A DNA stretch of 64,000 nt from Sphingomonas metalli (GTDB lineage Bacteria; Pseudomonadota; Alphaproteobacteria; Sphingomonadales; Sphingomonadaceae), in contig NZ_BMIH01000002.1 in NCBI RefSeq assembly GCF_014641735.1, positions 1 through 64,000 on the forward strand, in the 5' to 3' direction. Shown one piece after another: positions 16,889 through 25,540 of this stretch; the first letter of the stretch is position 1; each line of letters begins with the position of its first letter. A program made the translations under genes and the position numbers. The notes beneath the pieces were generated by a model that was not told the origin of the DNA, ran no database searches, and saw only the letters and a program-made list of their open reading frames with translations.

Positions 16889-17236
16889 ATGCCCCTGCCG
16901 ATCCTGATCGCCGCCGCGCTCGCCCAGACGGCCGCCGCTCCCGCCCTCACCCCGGAAGCCGCCGACGCGCGTTGCGTCGTCATCCTCGGCTTCATCGCCA
17001 AGCAGCCGAACCAGCCGGCGGCCAGGCTGGAAGCGGTCAAGACCGGCACCGCCTATTATCTCGGCAAGCTGCGCGGCCGGCGCCCGGGGATCAATCTGGT
17101 CGATACGCTCAACACTGCCGCCAACCGGGCGCAGACGGAAAAGGCCGATGTGGTCAAGGAGAGCCAGCGCTGCGGCGGCGAACTGAGCGCACTCGCCGCG
17201 GCGACCGGGCCGGCGGCTAGCCCGCGTAAGCCCTGA
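16889..17236 (+). CDS. Small secreted protein of unknown function
   Basis: This is a 115-residue protein that I do not assign to a family. It has a short hydrophobic signal (MPLPILIAAALAQTAAAPAL) followed by a helical, polar domain with two cysteines (ARCVVI and QRCGGEL) that could form a disulfide in the periplasm. It is typical of small sphingomonad envelope proteins of unknown role. The gene lies 108 bases from the divergent PdeM start. Its 3' end overlaps the convergent M20 peptidase gene by 20 bases, an unusual tail-to-tail overlap that leaves no room for a separate terminator. Confidence 0.7.
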   Translation: MPLPILIAAALAQTAAAPALTPEAADARCVVILGFIAKQPNQPAARLEAVKTGTAYYLGKLRGRRPGINLVDTLNTAANRAQTEKADVVKESQRCGGELSALAAATGPAASPRKP

Positions 17237-18614
17237 CCAGATCGTAGAGATAGTCGCGTCCCTCGTAGAGCGAGCGGATACGGATACGCTCGTTGAGCCC
17301 GTGCGCACCGCCGCCGTCGCGATCGATGAACAGGCCGGGCACGCCATAGACCGGAATGCCCACGCCGCCGATGAACACCGCGTCGCTCGCCGCGGTCGAC
17401 ATGAAGGGGACGACCGGCACGCCGGGAAAATGTCGCGCGGCGAGGCGTCTGGAGGGCTCCATGATCGCCGGGGTCAGCGGCGGCGGCACCGCGACGGGCC
17501 GGATCGGCTGGTTCGCGATCACCGTCACGTCGCTGCCGACGATCTCCTTCAGGCGCGCAAGCGTGCCCTCCACGGTCTCTCCGGGAAAAATTCGGCAGTT
17601 GACGTTCGCCGCCGCGCGCTGCGGCAGGGCGTTCTCGGCATGGCCGGCCCGGACCAGCGTCGCCACGCAGGTCGTACGCAGCGTCGCGTTGAAGGCGGCG
17701 TCCCGCGACACGATGTCCGCGGCGGCCATATCGGCCGGGTCCGCGACGAGACGCGGCAGTGCGCTCTTCATCGGTTCCGGACTGAGCGCGGCGGCAGCGG
17801 CGAAATAGGCGCGGGTCGTGTCCGTGAAGCGGATCGGAAAGCGATAGGCTTGGACGGCCTTCAGCGCGTCGGCGAGGCGATAGATCGCATTGCCAGGGCC
17901 CGGCTGCGAACTGTGGCCGCCGGGATCTATCGCGACCATCGTGTAGTTCTGGGCCGCCTTTTCGCCCACCTGCATGGCCAGCATCTGGCGGTTGCCGGCA
18001 TCGTCGAGGCGGCCGCCGCCGCCCTCATTGAGCGCGAACTCTGCGGCGATCAGATCGGGCCTGTGAGCTGCGAGCCATTGCGCACCGTTCCAGGCGAAGG
18101 TCGTCTCCTCGCCACAGGTCAGCGCCATGCGGATCGTTCGCCGCGGCGCGGTGCCCGCGCGTTTCAGGCGGATCAGCGTATCGACCCAGATCGCTGCCTG
18201 CGCCTTGTCGTCGATCGCGCCCCGGCCGACATAATAGCCGTTCTGTTCCGTCAGGCTGAACGGGTCACGTCCCCAGTCCGCGGCGCTCGCCTCGACCACG
18301 TCGAGATGGCCGAGAAGCAGGATCGCCTTCGCCTTGCGGTCGCGCCCGGACAGTATCGCGACGAGGCCGCCATCCTTGGGATGTTCCGGCACCGAGAACA
18401 GCGTGAGATCCGCGTCGGCGAACCCCGCTGCCTTCAGTCGGGCGGCGACCTGCGTCGCGGCCCGGGTGCAGCTGCCCGCGGACAGGCTCGTATCGGTCTC
18501 GACGAGTTCCCGGTAGATCTCGAGAAAGGCCTTCTGATCGGGGCGATCCTGCGCCGCGGCGGGGATCGCCATGCCGATCAGCGATGCCACTGCCACTGCC
18601 GTCCGAAATCCCAT
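17217..18614 (-). CDS. Secreted M20-family metallopeptidase
   Basis: The 465-residue protein has a signal peptide (MGFRTAVAVASLIGMAIPAAAQ) and the dinuclear-zinc M20 fold. LLGHLDVVEA provides the first ligands, GRGAIDDKA the bridging Asp, ALTCGEET the catalytic Glu pair, and a late STAASDAVF/HGLNERI segment the remaining ligands. The insert with VAIDPGGHSSQPGPGNAI is the dimerisation (lid) domain. It should be a periplasmic or extracellular peptidase or amidohydrolase that trims small peptides, and substrate cannot be predicted. Length is normal. It follows the tandem retropepsin gene in the same direction at 72 bases and may be co-transcribed. Confidence 0.92.
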   Translation of the reverse strand: MGFRTAVAVASLIGMAIPAAAQDRPDQKAFLEIYRELVETDTSLSAGSCTRAATQVAARLKAAGFADADLTLFSVPEHPKDGGLVAILSGRDRKAKAILLLGHLDVVEASAADWGRDPFSLTEQNGYYVGRGAIDDKAQAAIWVDTLIRLKRAGTAPRRTIRMALTCGEETTFAWNGAQWLAAHRPDLIAAEFALNEGGGGRLDDAGNRQMLAMQVGEKAAQNYTMVAIDPGGHSSQPGPGNAIYRLADALKAVQAYRFPIRFTDTTRAYFAAAAALSPEPMKSALPRLVADPADMAAADIVSRDAAFNATLRTTCVATLVRAGHAENALPQRAAANVNCRIFPGETVEGTLARLKEIVGSDVTVIANQPIRPVAVPPPLTPAIMEPSRRLAARHFPGVPVVPFMSTAASDAVFIGGVGIPVYGVPGLFIDRDGGGAHGLNERIRIRSLYEGRDYLYDLVRAYAG

Positions 18615-18686
18615 GCCTCTCCCCTTCTCGTCGTCCGCACGGGGTAGGCGGCGGGATCGGGCGAGGCAACACGCCTGCCCTGTCGA

Positions 18687-19664
18687 TCAGTCGAGCCGGG
18701 CCATCCGCGTCGGGCCGGGCACGGTGAAGCGGATCGCGCGATTGGGAAAATCGATCTCCACCTCCTTGAACGAGCGCAACGTGTCCATGCCGAGCATCAG
18801 GGCCGGGCGCTTCACCAGTCCGAAACGGGCGAACGGCGCGACGTCGGCGACCGCGACGGGCAGATCGCTGAGCGCCATGCGCCCGATCTCCAGATTGTCG
18901 AGGCGATAGCCGGCGACCGGCACCGCCTCGCCGGTGGCGGCAATGAGGTTCCAGTTCCCCAGCGGCTCGGCGGCGCGGGTGCCGCCGCTCCGGATCAGCT
19001 TCAGGAACGCGCTGTTGGCGATCGTCACCGCGGACCCGGTGTCGATCACCACCGATATGCGTCGCCCGCGCCAGCGTGCGTCGGTGACGATCAACTGGCC
19101 GAAGAGCGAGCGCGCCACGACCACGATCTCGTCGCGGCCCTGCGCCATGACCCGGCTCCGCTTCGTCGACGGGATCAGCGTCATACGGTCGTCGGCGAAG
19201 TCGATCTCCACCTTGTGACCCTGCAGCGCGTCGAGCCCGAGCAGGCCGGAGGCGCCGAGATTGCGGCGCGCGTAAAGGGGCGCCTCGATGTTCGAGGGCG
19301 TCAGCTTGCTCACCCGCAGCATCGGCACCAGCGCGGTGGGCGTCGGCGCCGTCCCCGCCATGGTCGTGACGCGCAGCGTGCGACCGGGCGCCAGCGCCAG
19401 CGAGGCGGCGAGTTCGTGCGACACCACCGTCCGCTCGGCACCGGTGTCGATCACGAAGGGCCACGCGCCCCTGTCGCCGATCGAGACCGGCACGGTCATC
19501 CGCGTCTCTGCCTGTTCCAGCAGCCATTCGTCCGAAGGTCCGGCCGCCGAAGCTTCCGCCGGTCCCGCCATTCCTCCCAAGGCTGATGGCGCGAGCGCCG
19601 GCGGCGAAGCCGTCGCGGCAACGGGCGATGCAGCGGCCGCGAGTGCCGCGATCAGGGCAAGCAT
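18687..19664 (-). CDS. Secreted protein with two tandem retropepsin domains
   Basis: This 325-residue exported protein (signal peptide about residues 1-19) carries two aspartic protease half-units in one chain. The first has WPFVIDTGAERTVV with DTG at residues 73-75 and an ASGLLGLDAL closing strand near 140. The second has ISVVIDTGSAVTIA with DTG at 208-210 and ALMLGMDTL near 293. The layout imitates a pepsin-type monomer, whereas ordinary bacterial retropepsins have one domain and need a dimer. Both catalytic aspartates are intact. It lies upstream of the M20 peptidase in the same direction. Function and substrate are unknown, and activity as a self-contained protease is inference from the two motifs. 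Confidence 0.85.
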   Translation of the reverse strand: MLALIAALAAAASPVAATASPPALAPSALGGMAGPAEASAAGPSDEWLLEQAETRMTVPVSIGDRGAWPFVIDTGAERTVVSHELAASLALAPGRTLRVTTMAGTAPTPTALVPMLRVSKLTPSNIEAPLYARRNLGASGLLGLDALQGHKVEIDFADDRMTLIPSTKRSRVMAQGRDEIVVVARSLFGQLIVTDARWRGRRISVVIDTGSAVTIANSAFLKLIRSGGTRAAEPLGNWNLIAATGEAVPVAGYRLDNLEIGRMALSDLPVAVADVAPFARFGLVKRPALMLGMDTLRSFKEVEIDFPNRAIRFTVPGPTRMARLD

Positions 19665-19730
19665 CCTCTCCGACTCCTCTAAAGCCCGGGATGCTGCGCC
19701 CGATCCGGCCCTTTGGCAACGACTATCGTA

Positions 19731-22136
19731 TCACCCCGCCATCGCTTCGGCGGCCAGCGCTTCCGCCTCGATCAGCAGCGCGTCGTCGCCGGCATTGGTC
19801 GAGACGCGCTCGCGCCCGATCAACACCAGCACGGGCACGGCCAGCGGAGAGACGCGCTCCAGCTCGACATGGAGCATCGTGTCGGCGGCACGCTCCATCA
19901 GCCCCGCGAGGCGGCCGACATCGGTCATGCGCGCGCGCGCATCGTCCCATGCCGCCTGGAGCAGCAGATGCGTGGGCTCGTACTTGCGCAGCACGTCGTA
20001 GATGAGATCGGTCGAGAAGGTGACTTGCCGCCCGGTCTTGCGCTTGCCCGGATGCTGGCGTTCGACGAGACCGCCGATCACCGCCACCTCGCGAAAGGCC
20101 CGCTTGAGCAGGTGCGACTGCTGCACCCATTCGACGAACTCATGCTCCAGGATGTCGGGCGAGAAGAGCGACGCCGGATCGGTCACCGGCTCCAGCCCGT
20201 AGCAGGCGATCGCATAGTCGTTCGCGACGAAGCCGGTCGGCTTCAGACCCTGTGTCTCCATGCGCCGCGTGAGGAGCATGCCGAGCGACTGGTGCGCGTT
20301 CCAACCCTCGAAGCCATAGGCAACCATGTAGTGCCGCCCCTCGCGCGGGAAGGTCTCGACCAGAAGCTGGCCGGGGCGTGGCAATGTCGAGCGGCGGCGC
20401 TGCATCTCCAGCCATTCGTGCACATCGTCGGGGAAGCGATCCCATTCGGCGGGCGTATCGAGGAAGGCGCGCACCCGGTCGGCGAGGCTGGTGGAGAGCG
20501 GCATGCGCGAGCCGCCATAGGTCGGAATGCGGGCGGGGCGGCTAGTGGCGCGGACGATCAGGTCTTCCGTGTCGATCTTTTCCACCTCGAGGCTGAGGCC
20601 CGCGAAGAAGAAGGTATCGCCGGACGCCAGGGTGGCGGCGAAACTCTCCTCGACCTTGCCCAGATGCCGGCCATTGCGGAAACGCACATTGAGCATCGTG
20701 GCCTCGACGATGATCCCGGCGTTCAGACGGTGCTGGGCGATGAAGCGGGGATGCGCGACCCGCCAGGTGCCGTCGGGATCCTCGACCAGCCGCTTGAACC
20801 GGTCATAGGCGCGCAGCGAATAGCCACCGTCCCGGATGAAGCCGAGCACGCGGTCGAAGCTGTCGTCCGGCAGTGCGGAATAGGGCAAGGCGGAGCGGAT
20901 CTCGTCCAGCAGCGCCTCCTTGCGGAACGGTGCGGCGCAGGCACAGGCCATGACGTGCTGCGCCAGCACGTCGAGCGCGCCGGGGCGGAAGATGTCGGGA
21001 TCGAGCTCGCCCGCCTCGACGGCATCGAGCGCGGCGCGCGCCTCCAGATATTCGAACCGGTTGCCGGGCACGACGATCGCCCGGCTCGACTCGTCGAGAC
21101 GATGGTTGGCCCTGCCGATCCGTTGCAGCAGCCGCGACGAGCCCTTGGGCGCGCCCATTTGGACGACGCAGTCGACATCGCCCCAGTCCACGCCGAGGTC
21201 GAGACTGGCGGTCGCGACCAGCGCGCGCAGCTTGCCCGCCGCCATCGCGCCCTCGACCTTGCGTCGCGCCTCCAGCGAGAGGCTGCCGTGGTGGACGCCG
21301 ATCGGCAGCCCCTTGTCATTCGCCTTCCACAGATCCTGGAAGATCAGCTCGGCGAGGCTGCGGGTGTTGCAGAAGACGATGGTGGTGCGATTCGCCTCGA
21401 TCAGCCGCATCACCTGCTCGGCGGCGTAGCGGCCGGAGTGGCCGGCCCAGGGCACGCGGTCCTGCGGCAGCAGGATGGCGATGTCGGGATCGGCGCCCGG
21501 CTCGCCCGTCACCAGCCCCACCATGTCGATGTCGCCGTCGGGCGCGAGCCAGGCGCGATAGCCGTCCGGATCGGCCACGGTAGCGGACAGCGCGACCCGC
21601 CGCATCCGCGGGGCGAGCCGCTGGAGCCGCGCCATGCACAGCGCCAGCAGATCGCCGCGCTTGCCGGTGGCGAAGGCATGGACCTCGTCCACGACGATCG
21701 TCCGCAGCCCCTCGAACATCATCGCCGCGTCGGGATAGCTGAGCAGCAGCGACAACGATTCGGGCGTGGTCAGCAGGATCTGCGGCGGCCGCACCCGTTG
21801 CCGGGCCTTGCGGTCGGACGGGGTGTCGCCGGTCCGCGTCTCGACGCGGATGTCGAGCCCCATCTCGTCGATCGGGGTCACGAGATTGCGCTGGATGTCG
21901 ACCGCGAGGGCCTTGAGCGGCGAGACATAGAGGGTGTGCAGCCCCTCGGTCGGCTGTTCGATCAGGTCGACGAGGCTCGGCAGAAAGCCGGCCAGCGTCT
22001 TCCCCGCGCCGGTGGTCGCGACGAGAAGCGCGTGGCGCCCCGCCCGCGCCTCGTCCAGCATTTCGAGCTGGTGCCGCCGCGGATGCCAGCCGCGTGCGGT
22101 GAACCACTCGGCGAGCGGCGGGGTCAGTCCGGTCAG
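19731..22136 (-). CDS. Ligase-associated DEXH-box helicase (Lhr-like)
   Basis: The protein is about 801 residues, the normal length for this group. It has a Q-like motif (RRHQLEML), Walker A ATTGAGKTLAG, Walker B VVDEVHAF, SATVAD (motif III), TIVFCNTRS, TASLDLGVDWG and RIGRANHR (motif VI), followed by the Lhr C-terminal winged-helix and beta-barrel domains. It unwinds DNA or RNA-DNA hybrids in the ligase-associated repair pathway with PdeM, the exonuclease and the ATP-dependent ligase. No ATG, GTG or TTG occurs in frame between a very distant upstream region and the helicase core. The family N-terminus aligns with CTG at 22136, which overlaps the upstream stop, so CTG is the likely start. Confidence 0.92.
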   Translation of the reverse strand: MTGLTPPLAEWFTARGWHPRRHQLEMLDEARAGRHALLVATTGAGKTLAGFLPSLVDLIEQPTEGLHTLYVSPLKALAVDIQRNLVTPIDEMGLDIRVETRTGDTPSDRKARQRVRPPQILLTTPESLSLLLSYPDAAMMFEGLRTIVVDEVHAFATGKRGDLLALCMARLQRLAPRMRRVALSATVADPDGYRAWLAPDGDIDMVGLVTGEPGADPDIAILLPQDRVPWAGHSGRYAAEQVMRLIEANRTTIVFCNTRSLAELIFQDLWKANDKGLPIGVHHGSLSLEARRKVEGAMAAGKLRALVATASLDLGVDWGDVDCVVQMGAPKGSSRLLQRIGRANHRLDESSRAIVVPGNRFEYLEARAALDAVEAGELDPDIFRPGALDVLAQHVMACACAAPFRKEALLDEIRSALPYSALPDDSFDRVLGFIRDGGYSLRAYDRFKRLVEDPDGTWRVAHPRFIAQHRLNAGIIVEATMLNVRFRNGRHLGKVEESFAATLASGDTFFFAGLSLEVEKIDTEDLIVRATSRPARIPTYGGSRMPLSTSLADRVRAFLDTPAEWDRFPDDVHEWLEMQRRRSTLPRPGQLLVETFPREGRHYMVAYGFEGWNAHQSLGMLLTRRMETQGLKPTGFVANDYAIACYGLEPVTDPASLFSPDILEHEFVEWVQQSHLLKRAFREVAVIGGLVERQHPGKRKTGRQVTFSTDLIYDVLRKYEPTHLLLQAAWDDARARMTDVGRLAGLMERAADTMLHVELERVSPLAVPVLVLIGRERVSTNAGDDALLIEAEALAAEAMAG

Positions 22137-22345
22137 CGGTCCCCCGGCTCGTCGCCCTTGGGATTCTGGTACAGGTCGCGGGTCGCCTGTTCGGTCCGGC
22201 GTTCCTGCTCGGGCGGGATCGCCCGATTGCGCGAGCGCGCCCAGGCCATCGCGCCCACCAGCACGAACGCTCCGATGAAGACCACGATCAGCCACAGGCT
22301 GCCGTTCGCCCAGTTGCTCGCCGTCTGCGTCTCGATCGAATTCAT
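22133..22345 (-). CDS. Small single-helix membrane protein upstream of Lhr-type helicase
   Basis: This 70-residue protein has one predicted membrane helix (LWLIVVFIGAFVLVGAMAW, about residues 18-36). The helix is flanked by a polar N-terminus and a charged cytoplasmic tail rich in Arg, Glu and Gln. I do not recognise the family. The TGA stop sits inside the sequence CTGA where the helicase appears to begin, so the two genes look translationally coupled. It starts at ATG 22345, and the opposite-strand exonuclease begins 100 bases away. Its connection to DNA repair is only by position. Confidence 0.6.
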   Translation of the reverse strand: MNSIETQTASNWANGSLWLIVVFIGAFVLVGAMAWARSRNRAIPPEQERRTEQATRDLYQNPKGDEPGDR

Positions 22346-22445
22346 GGCTCGCCATCCTCTCGCGAATGTCGGTCCGGTCAACGATCCGCGCAAGCCGAAC
22401 GATCCGTCCCGGCACCGCGGCCCGGCTTCGTGCGTATCTGGTGCG

Positions 22446-23444
22446 ATGGCAAAGCTCGGCGACTGGATCGAACCGCATCCGCACGGCATCTATGTGCGCC
22501 CCGCCGATGCGTGGATCGACCCATCCGAACCGGAGCCCCAGGCGCTGGTGACGCACGGCCATGCCGATCATGCGCGCGGCGGCCATGGCAGGGTGTGGGC
22601 GACGCCCGAGACCCTGGCGATCATGGCAGCCCGCTACGGACCGCAACAGGGCGAGCCGGTCGCCTATGGCGAGACGATCCGGCTGGGGGAGGTGGAGATC
22701 GGCTTCGTGCCCGCGGGCCATGTGCTGGGGTCGGCGCAGATCGTTCTCGACTTCCGCGGCGAGCGGGTGGTGGTGTCGGGCGACTACAAGCGCCGAGCCG
22801 ACCCGACATGCCTGCCGTTCGAACCGGTCCCCTGCGACATCTTCGTCACCGAGGCGACCTTCGCGCTGCCCGTCTTCCGGCATCCGGATACGGGCGACGA
22901 GATCGACAAGCTGATCGCACGGCTGCACGCCAATCCCGATCGGTGCGTGCTGGTCGGCGCCTATGCGCTGGGCAAGGCGCAGCGCGTGATCGCAGAACTG
23001 CGCGAACGCGGGCACGCGGCACCGATCTTCATCCACGGCGCGCTCCAGCGACTGTGCGACCTCTATGAGGAGCATGGCGTCCGGCTGGGCGAGCTCGTGC
23101 CCGTCGCCGCCGCGGCGAAGGCGGCGATGGCCGGCCATGTGGTGATGTGCCCGCCCTCCGCGCTCAACGACCGCTGGTCGCGGCGGCTGCCCGATCCGAT
23201 CACCGCGATGGCGTCGGGCTGGATGCGGGTGCGCCAGCGGGCGCGGCAGAAGAATGTCGAGCTGCCGCTGATCCTGTCCGACCATGCCGACTGGGACGAG
23301 CTGACCGACACGCTGACCGAGATCGCGCCGCGCGAAGTGTGGGTGACGCATGGTCGGGAAGAGGCGCTGGTCCACTGGTGCCAGCAGCGCCAGATCAAGG
23401 CGCGCGCATTGGCGCTGGTCGGTTTCGAGGACGAGGACGACTGA
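22446..23444 (+). CDS. Ligase-associated DNA exonuclease (metallo-beta-lactamase/beta-CASP)
   Basis: The 332-residue enzyme belongs to the MBL-fold beta-CASP nucleases of the ligase-associated group. The zinc-binding signature THGHADH is at residues 36-42. Further metal ligands are in GHVLGSAQ (about 95) and VVSGDYKR (about 113), and the beta-CASP half contains LVGAYALGKAQR and LSDHADWDEL. It should process DNA ends together with the ligase, helicase and PdeM. Start ATG 22446 gives the usual MAKLGDWI N-terminus. The gene is divergent from the small membrane gene that precedes the helicase. Confidence 0.92.
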   Translation: MAKLGDWIEPHPHGIYVRPADAWIDPSEPEPQALVTHGHADHARGGHGRVWATPETLAIMAARYGPQQGEPVAYGETIRLGEVEIGFVPAGHVLGSAQIVLDFRGERVVVSGDYKRRADPTCLPFEPVPCDIFVTEATFALPVFRHPDTGDEIDKLIARLHANPDRCVLVGAYALGKAQRVIAELRERGHAAPIFIHGALQRLCDLYEEHGVRLGELVPVAAAAKAAMAGHVVMCPPSALNDRWSRRLPDPITAMASGWMRVRQRARQKNVELPLILSDHADWDELTDTLTEIAPREVWVTHGREEALVHWCQQRQIKARALALVGFEDEDD

Positions 23445-23511
23445 CGGCGAGTCCCGGCGGAACCGGCCGCCCGCTGCGACGCTAGAGCCATCCACCACAG
23501 GAGCATGAACC

Positions 23512-23784
23512 ATGGCCGCAGACCGGCTGACGATCGATCCCGCCAGCGTCTTCGACGATATCGACGCCCGCACCGTCGAGTTCGACGCGATAGTGGATGA
23601 GGAGCGGCGCGCCTTCGCCGTCCAGTATGACGTGCTGCGCGCCTTGTCGGGCGACGAGCCGGCAGACCGGGCCGTCGCCCTGTTCCAGCACCATGCCGAC
23701 AGGATCGCGGAAGCGGCGGCGGTGGCGCTGGCACGCGACATCGATCAGGAGCGGGTGATCGTCAGCGAAAACGACCTGGGCTGA
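23512..23784 (+). CDS. DUF1488-like small protein
   Basis: The 90-residue product looks like DUF1488. It has an N-terminal ARTVEFDAIVDEERRAFAVQYDVL strand region and a C-terminal half with FQHHADRIAEAAAVALARD, matching the family pattern of a strand pair followed by a helix containing R-I-x-x-A-A. It has no signal peptide or membrane segment, so it is probably cytoplasmic. The function of the family is unknown. It lies 67 bases after the exonuclease gene in the same direction with its own AGGAG-like site (caggagcatgaaccATG) and may be its cotranscript. The assignment comes from motif memory rather than a search. Confidence 0.65.
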   Translation: MAADRLTIDPASVFDDIDARTVEFDAIVDEERRAFAVQYDVLRALSGDEPADRAVALFQHHADRIAEAAAVALARDIDQERVIVSENDLG

Positions 23785-23854
23785 TCGACCTCTTGCGAAG
23801 GCGGGGCGGAACGGCAACACTCCTGCCGTTCCATCGCTTTTGCAGGATCATGCC

Positions 23855-25489
23855 TTGACCCTTCGCTCCCTTCTGTCCGCCGCGACCGCCCTGTCCCTCT
23901 CCGCCGTGCCCGCCCTTGCCCAGGACAAGGCGCCACCGCGCGAGAAGTCGGCGGCCGACCGCGAGAAAGAGGAACTGGCACCCGTCAAGGCGTCCGCGGT
24001 CGAGACGGAGACGCGGCATCGCGACGCGGTGACGATCGGCGGGCGCAGCTATCCCTATACCGCGTCGGCCGGGACGCTGACGATCCGCGATATCGAGGGC
24101 AAGCCGACCGCATCGGTCTTCTATACCGCCTATACGCTGGAGGGCGTGAAGCCCGGCACCAAGCGGCCGATCACCTTCCTCTACAATGGCGGACCGGGCA
24201 GTCCATCCTTCTGGCTGCGCATGGGCAGCTTCGCGCCGATCCGCATCCGCACCACCAATCCCGAATTCATCCGGCCGGCCCCTTACGACGTCGGGCCGAA
24301 CCCGGACTCGCTGCTCGACAAGACCGACCTCGTCTTCATCGACGCGGTGGGCAGCGGCTATTCGCGGCCGCTGGGGGACATGCGGCCGCAGCAATTCTAT
24401 GGCGTGGACGAGGACGTGGACGCCTTCGCCAAGGCCATCCTGCGCTACACGACCAAATATGGCCGCTGGATGAGCCCCAAATTCCTGCTCGGCGAAAGCT
24501 ACGGCACGCTGCGTTCGGGCGCGCTGGCCTATGAGTTGCAGGAGCGGGGCATGGCGCTGAACGGCGTCGTGCTGCTCTCCTCGATCATGAACTACGGCTA
24601 TCGCCAGCCGGGGCTGGATCAGGTCTATATCAACTATCTGCCGAGCTTTGCGGCGACCGCCTGGTATCACAATCGCCTGCAGAACCGGCCTGCGGACGTC
24701 GCGACGGTCGTCGAGCAGGCCCGTGCCTTCGCCTTGGGGCCGTACAGCACCGCGCTCGCCAAGGGGCAGGCGATCTCCGACGCGGAGGCGGACCAGGTTG
24801 CCCGACAGATGAGCGCGCTGATCGGGATCAGCCCCGATTATATCAGACGGTCGAACCTGCGGATCGACCTGCCCCGCTTCCAGAAGGAGCTGCTGCGCGA
24901 CCGGGCGCGGACGATCGGGCGGTTCGACGCGCGCTATACCGGCATCGACACGGATGCGGCGGGCGAGCGACCCGAGACCGACGCATCTTCGGACGCCATC
25001 TCAGGCGCCTATATCGCGTCCTTCACCGATTATCTGACCGGTACGCTCGGCTACAAGACCGACCTTCCCTATCGCCTGTCGGCGCGCGACGCAGCAGGCT
25101 GGACGTGGAACTGGAAGCACGATGCGCCGGGACGCGGCATGGGGAGCCAGAACAATCCCAACACCGCCATCGACCTTGCCGCCGCGATGCGGGCGAACCC
25201 GTATCTGAAGGTGCTGTCGATGAACGGTTATTACGACATGGCCACGCCCTTCTTCGGGACCGAGAACGATCTGGGCCATATGATGCTGGAGCGGCCGCAG
25301 CAGGCGAACCTGCGCTTCACCTATTATCCCGCCGGGCACATGACCTATCTGAACCCGGAGGCGCTCCATCAGATGAAGGCGGACCTGTCGCGCTGGATCG
25401 ACGAGGCGGTCAGCGACGCCCGCTCCGCCACCCCGCCGGTGCCGCCATCGAGCAGCGCCGCGGAGGGACCGGCTTCGTCGCCGAACTGA
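23855..25489 (+). CDS. Secreted S10-family serine carboxypeptidase-like protein
   Basis: The product is 544 residues from the TTG at 23855, which has AGGA seven bases upstream and gives a clean signal peptide (LRSLLSAATALSLSAVPALA). An upstream TTG at 23840 adds five residues. S10 features are present: the oxyanion strand FLYNGGPGSPSFW, the nucleophile motif LLGESYGTL, a C-terminal Asp in NGYYDMATPFFG and the His in YYPAGHMTYL. The enzyme should be a periplasmic or extracellular carboxypeptidase, and close bacterial relatives are poorly characterised. It stands alone after the DUF1488 gene. A strong hairpin at 25500-25532 follows its stop. Confidence 0.9.
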   Translation: MTLRSLLSAATALSLSAVPALAQDKAPPREKSAADREKEELAPVKASAVETETRHRDAVTIGGRSYPYTASAGTLTIRDIEGKPTASVFYTAYTLEGVKPGTKRPITFLYNGGPGSPSFWLRMGSFAPIRIRTTNPEFIRPAPYDVGPNPDSLLDKTDLVFIDAVGSGYSRPLGDMRPQQFYGVDEDVDAFAKAILRYTTKYGRWMSPKFLLGESYGTLRSGALAYELQERGMALNGVVLLSSIMNYGYRQPGLDQVYINYLPSFAATAWYHNRLQNRPADVATVVEQARAFALGPYSTALAKGQAISDAEADQVARQMSALIGISPDYIRRSNLRIDLPRFQKELLRDRARTIGRFDARYTGIDTDAAGERPETDASSDAISGAYIASFTDYLTGTLGYKTDLPYRLSARDAAGWTWNWKHDAPGRGMGSQNNPNTAIDLAAAMRANPYLKVLSMNGYYDMATPFFGTENDLGHMMLERPQQANLRFTYYPAGHMTYLNPEALHQMKADLSRWIDEAVSDARSATPPVPPSSSAAEGPASSPN

Positions 25490-25499
25490 GCCGGGTATC

Positions 25500-25532
25500 G
25501 GGCCGCCCCGCCCCGTGAGGGCGGAGCGGCCC
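25500..25532. terminator. Bidirectional hairpin terminator
   Basis: GGGCCGCCCCGCCC (25500-25513) pairs with GGGCGGAGCGGCCC (25519-25532), giving a near-perfect 14-base stem with one mismatch and a five-base loop. It lies between the convergent S10 peptidase and PEPxxWA-CTERM genes. No T run follows on either strand. Confidence 0.65.
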
Positions 25533-25540
25533 GGCCGGGA

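Noticed and set aside
19731..23741. 1336-codon minus-strand frame suggesting a helicase fused to another protein
   Set aside because: Residues before the helicase core are antisense to the exonuclease and the DUF1488-like gene, and no family is visible.
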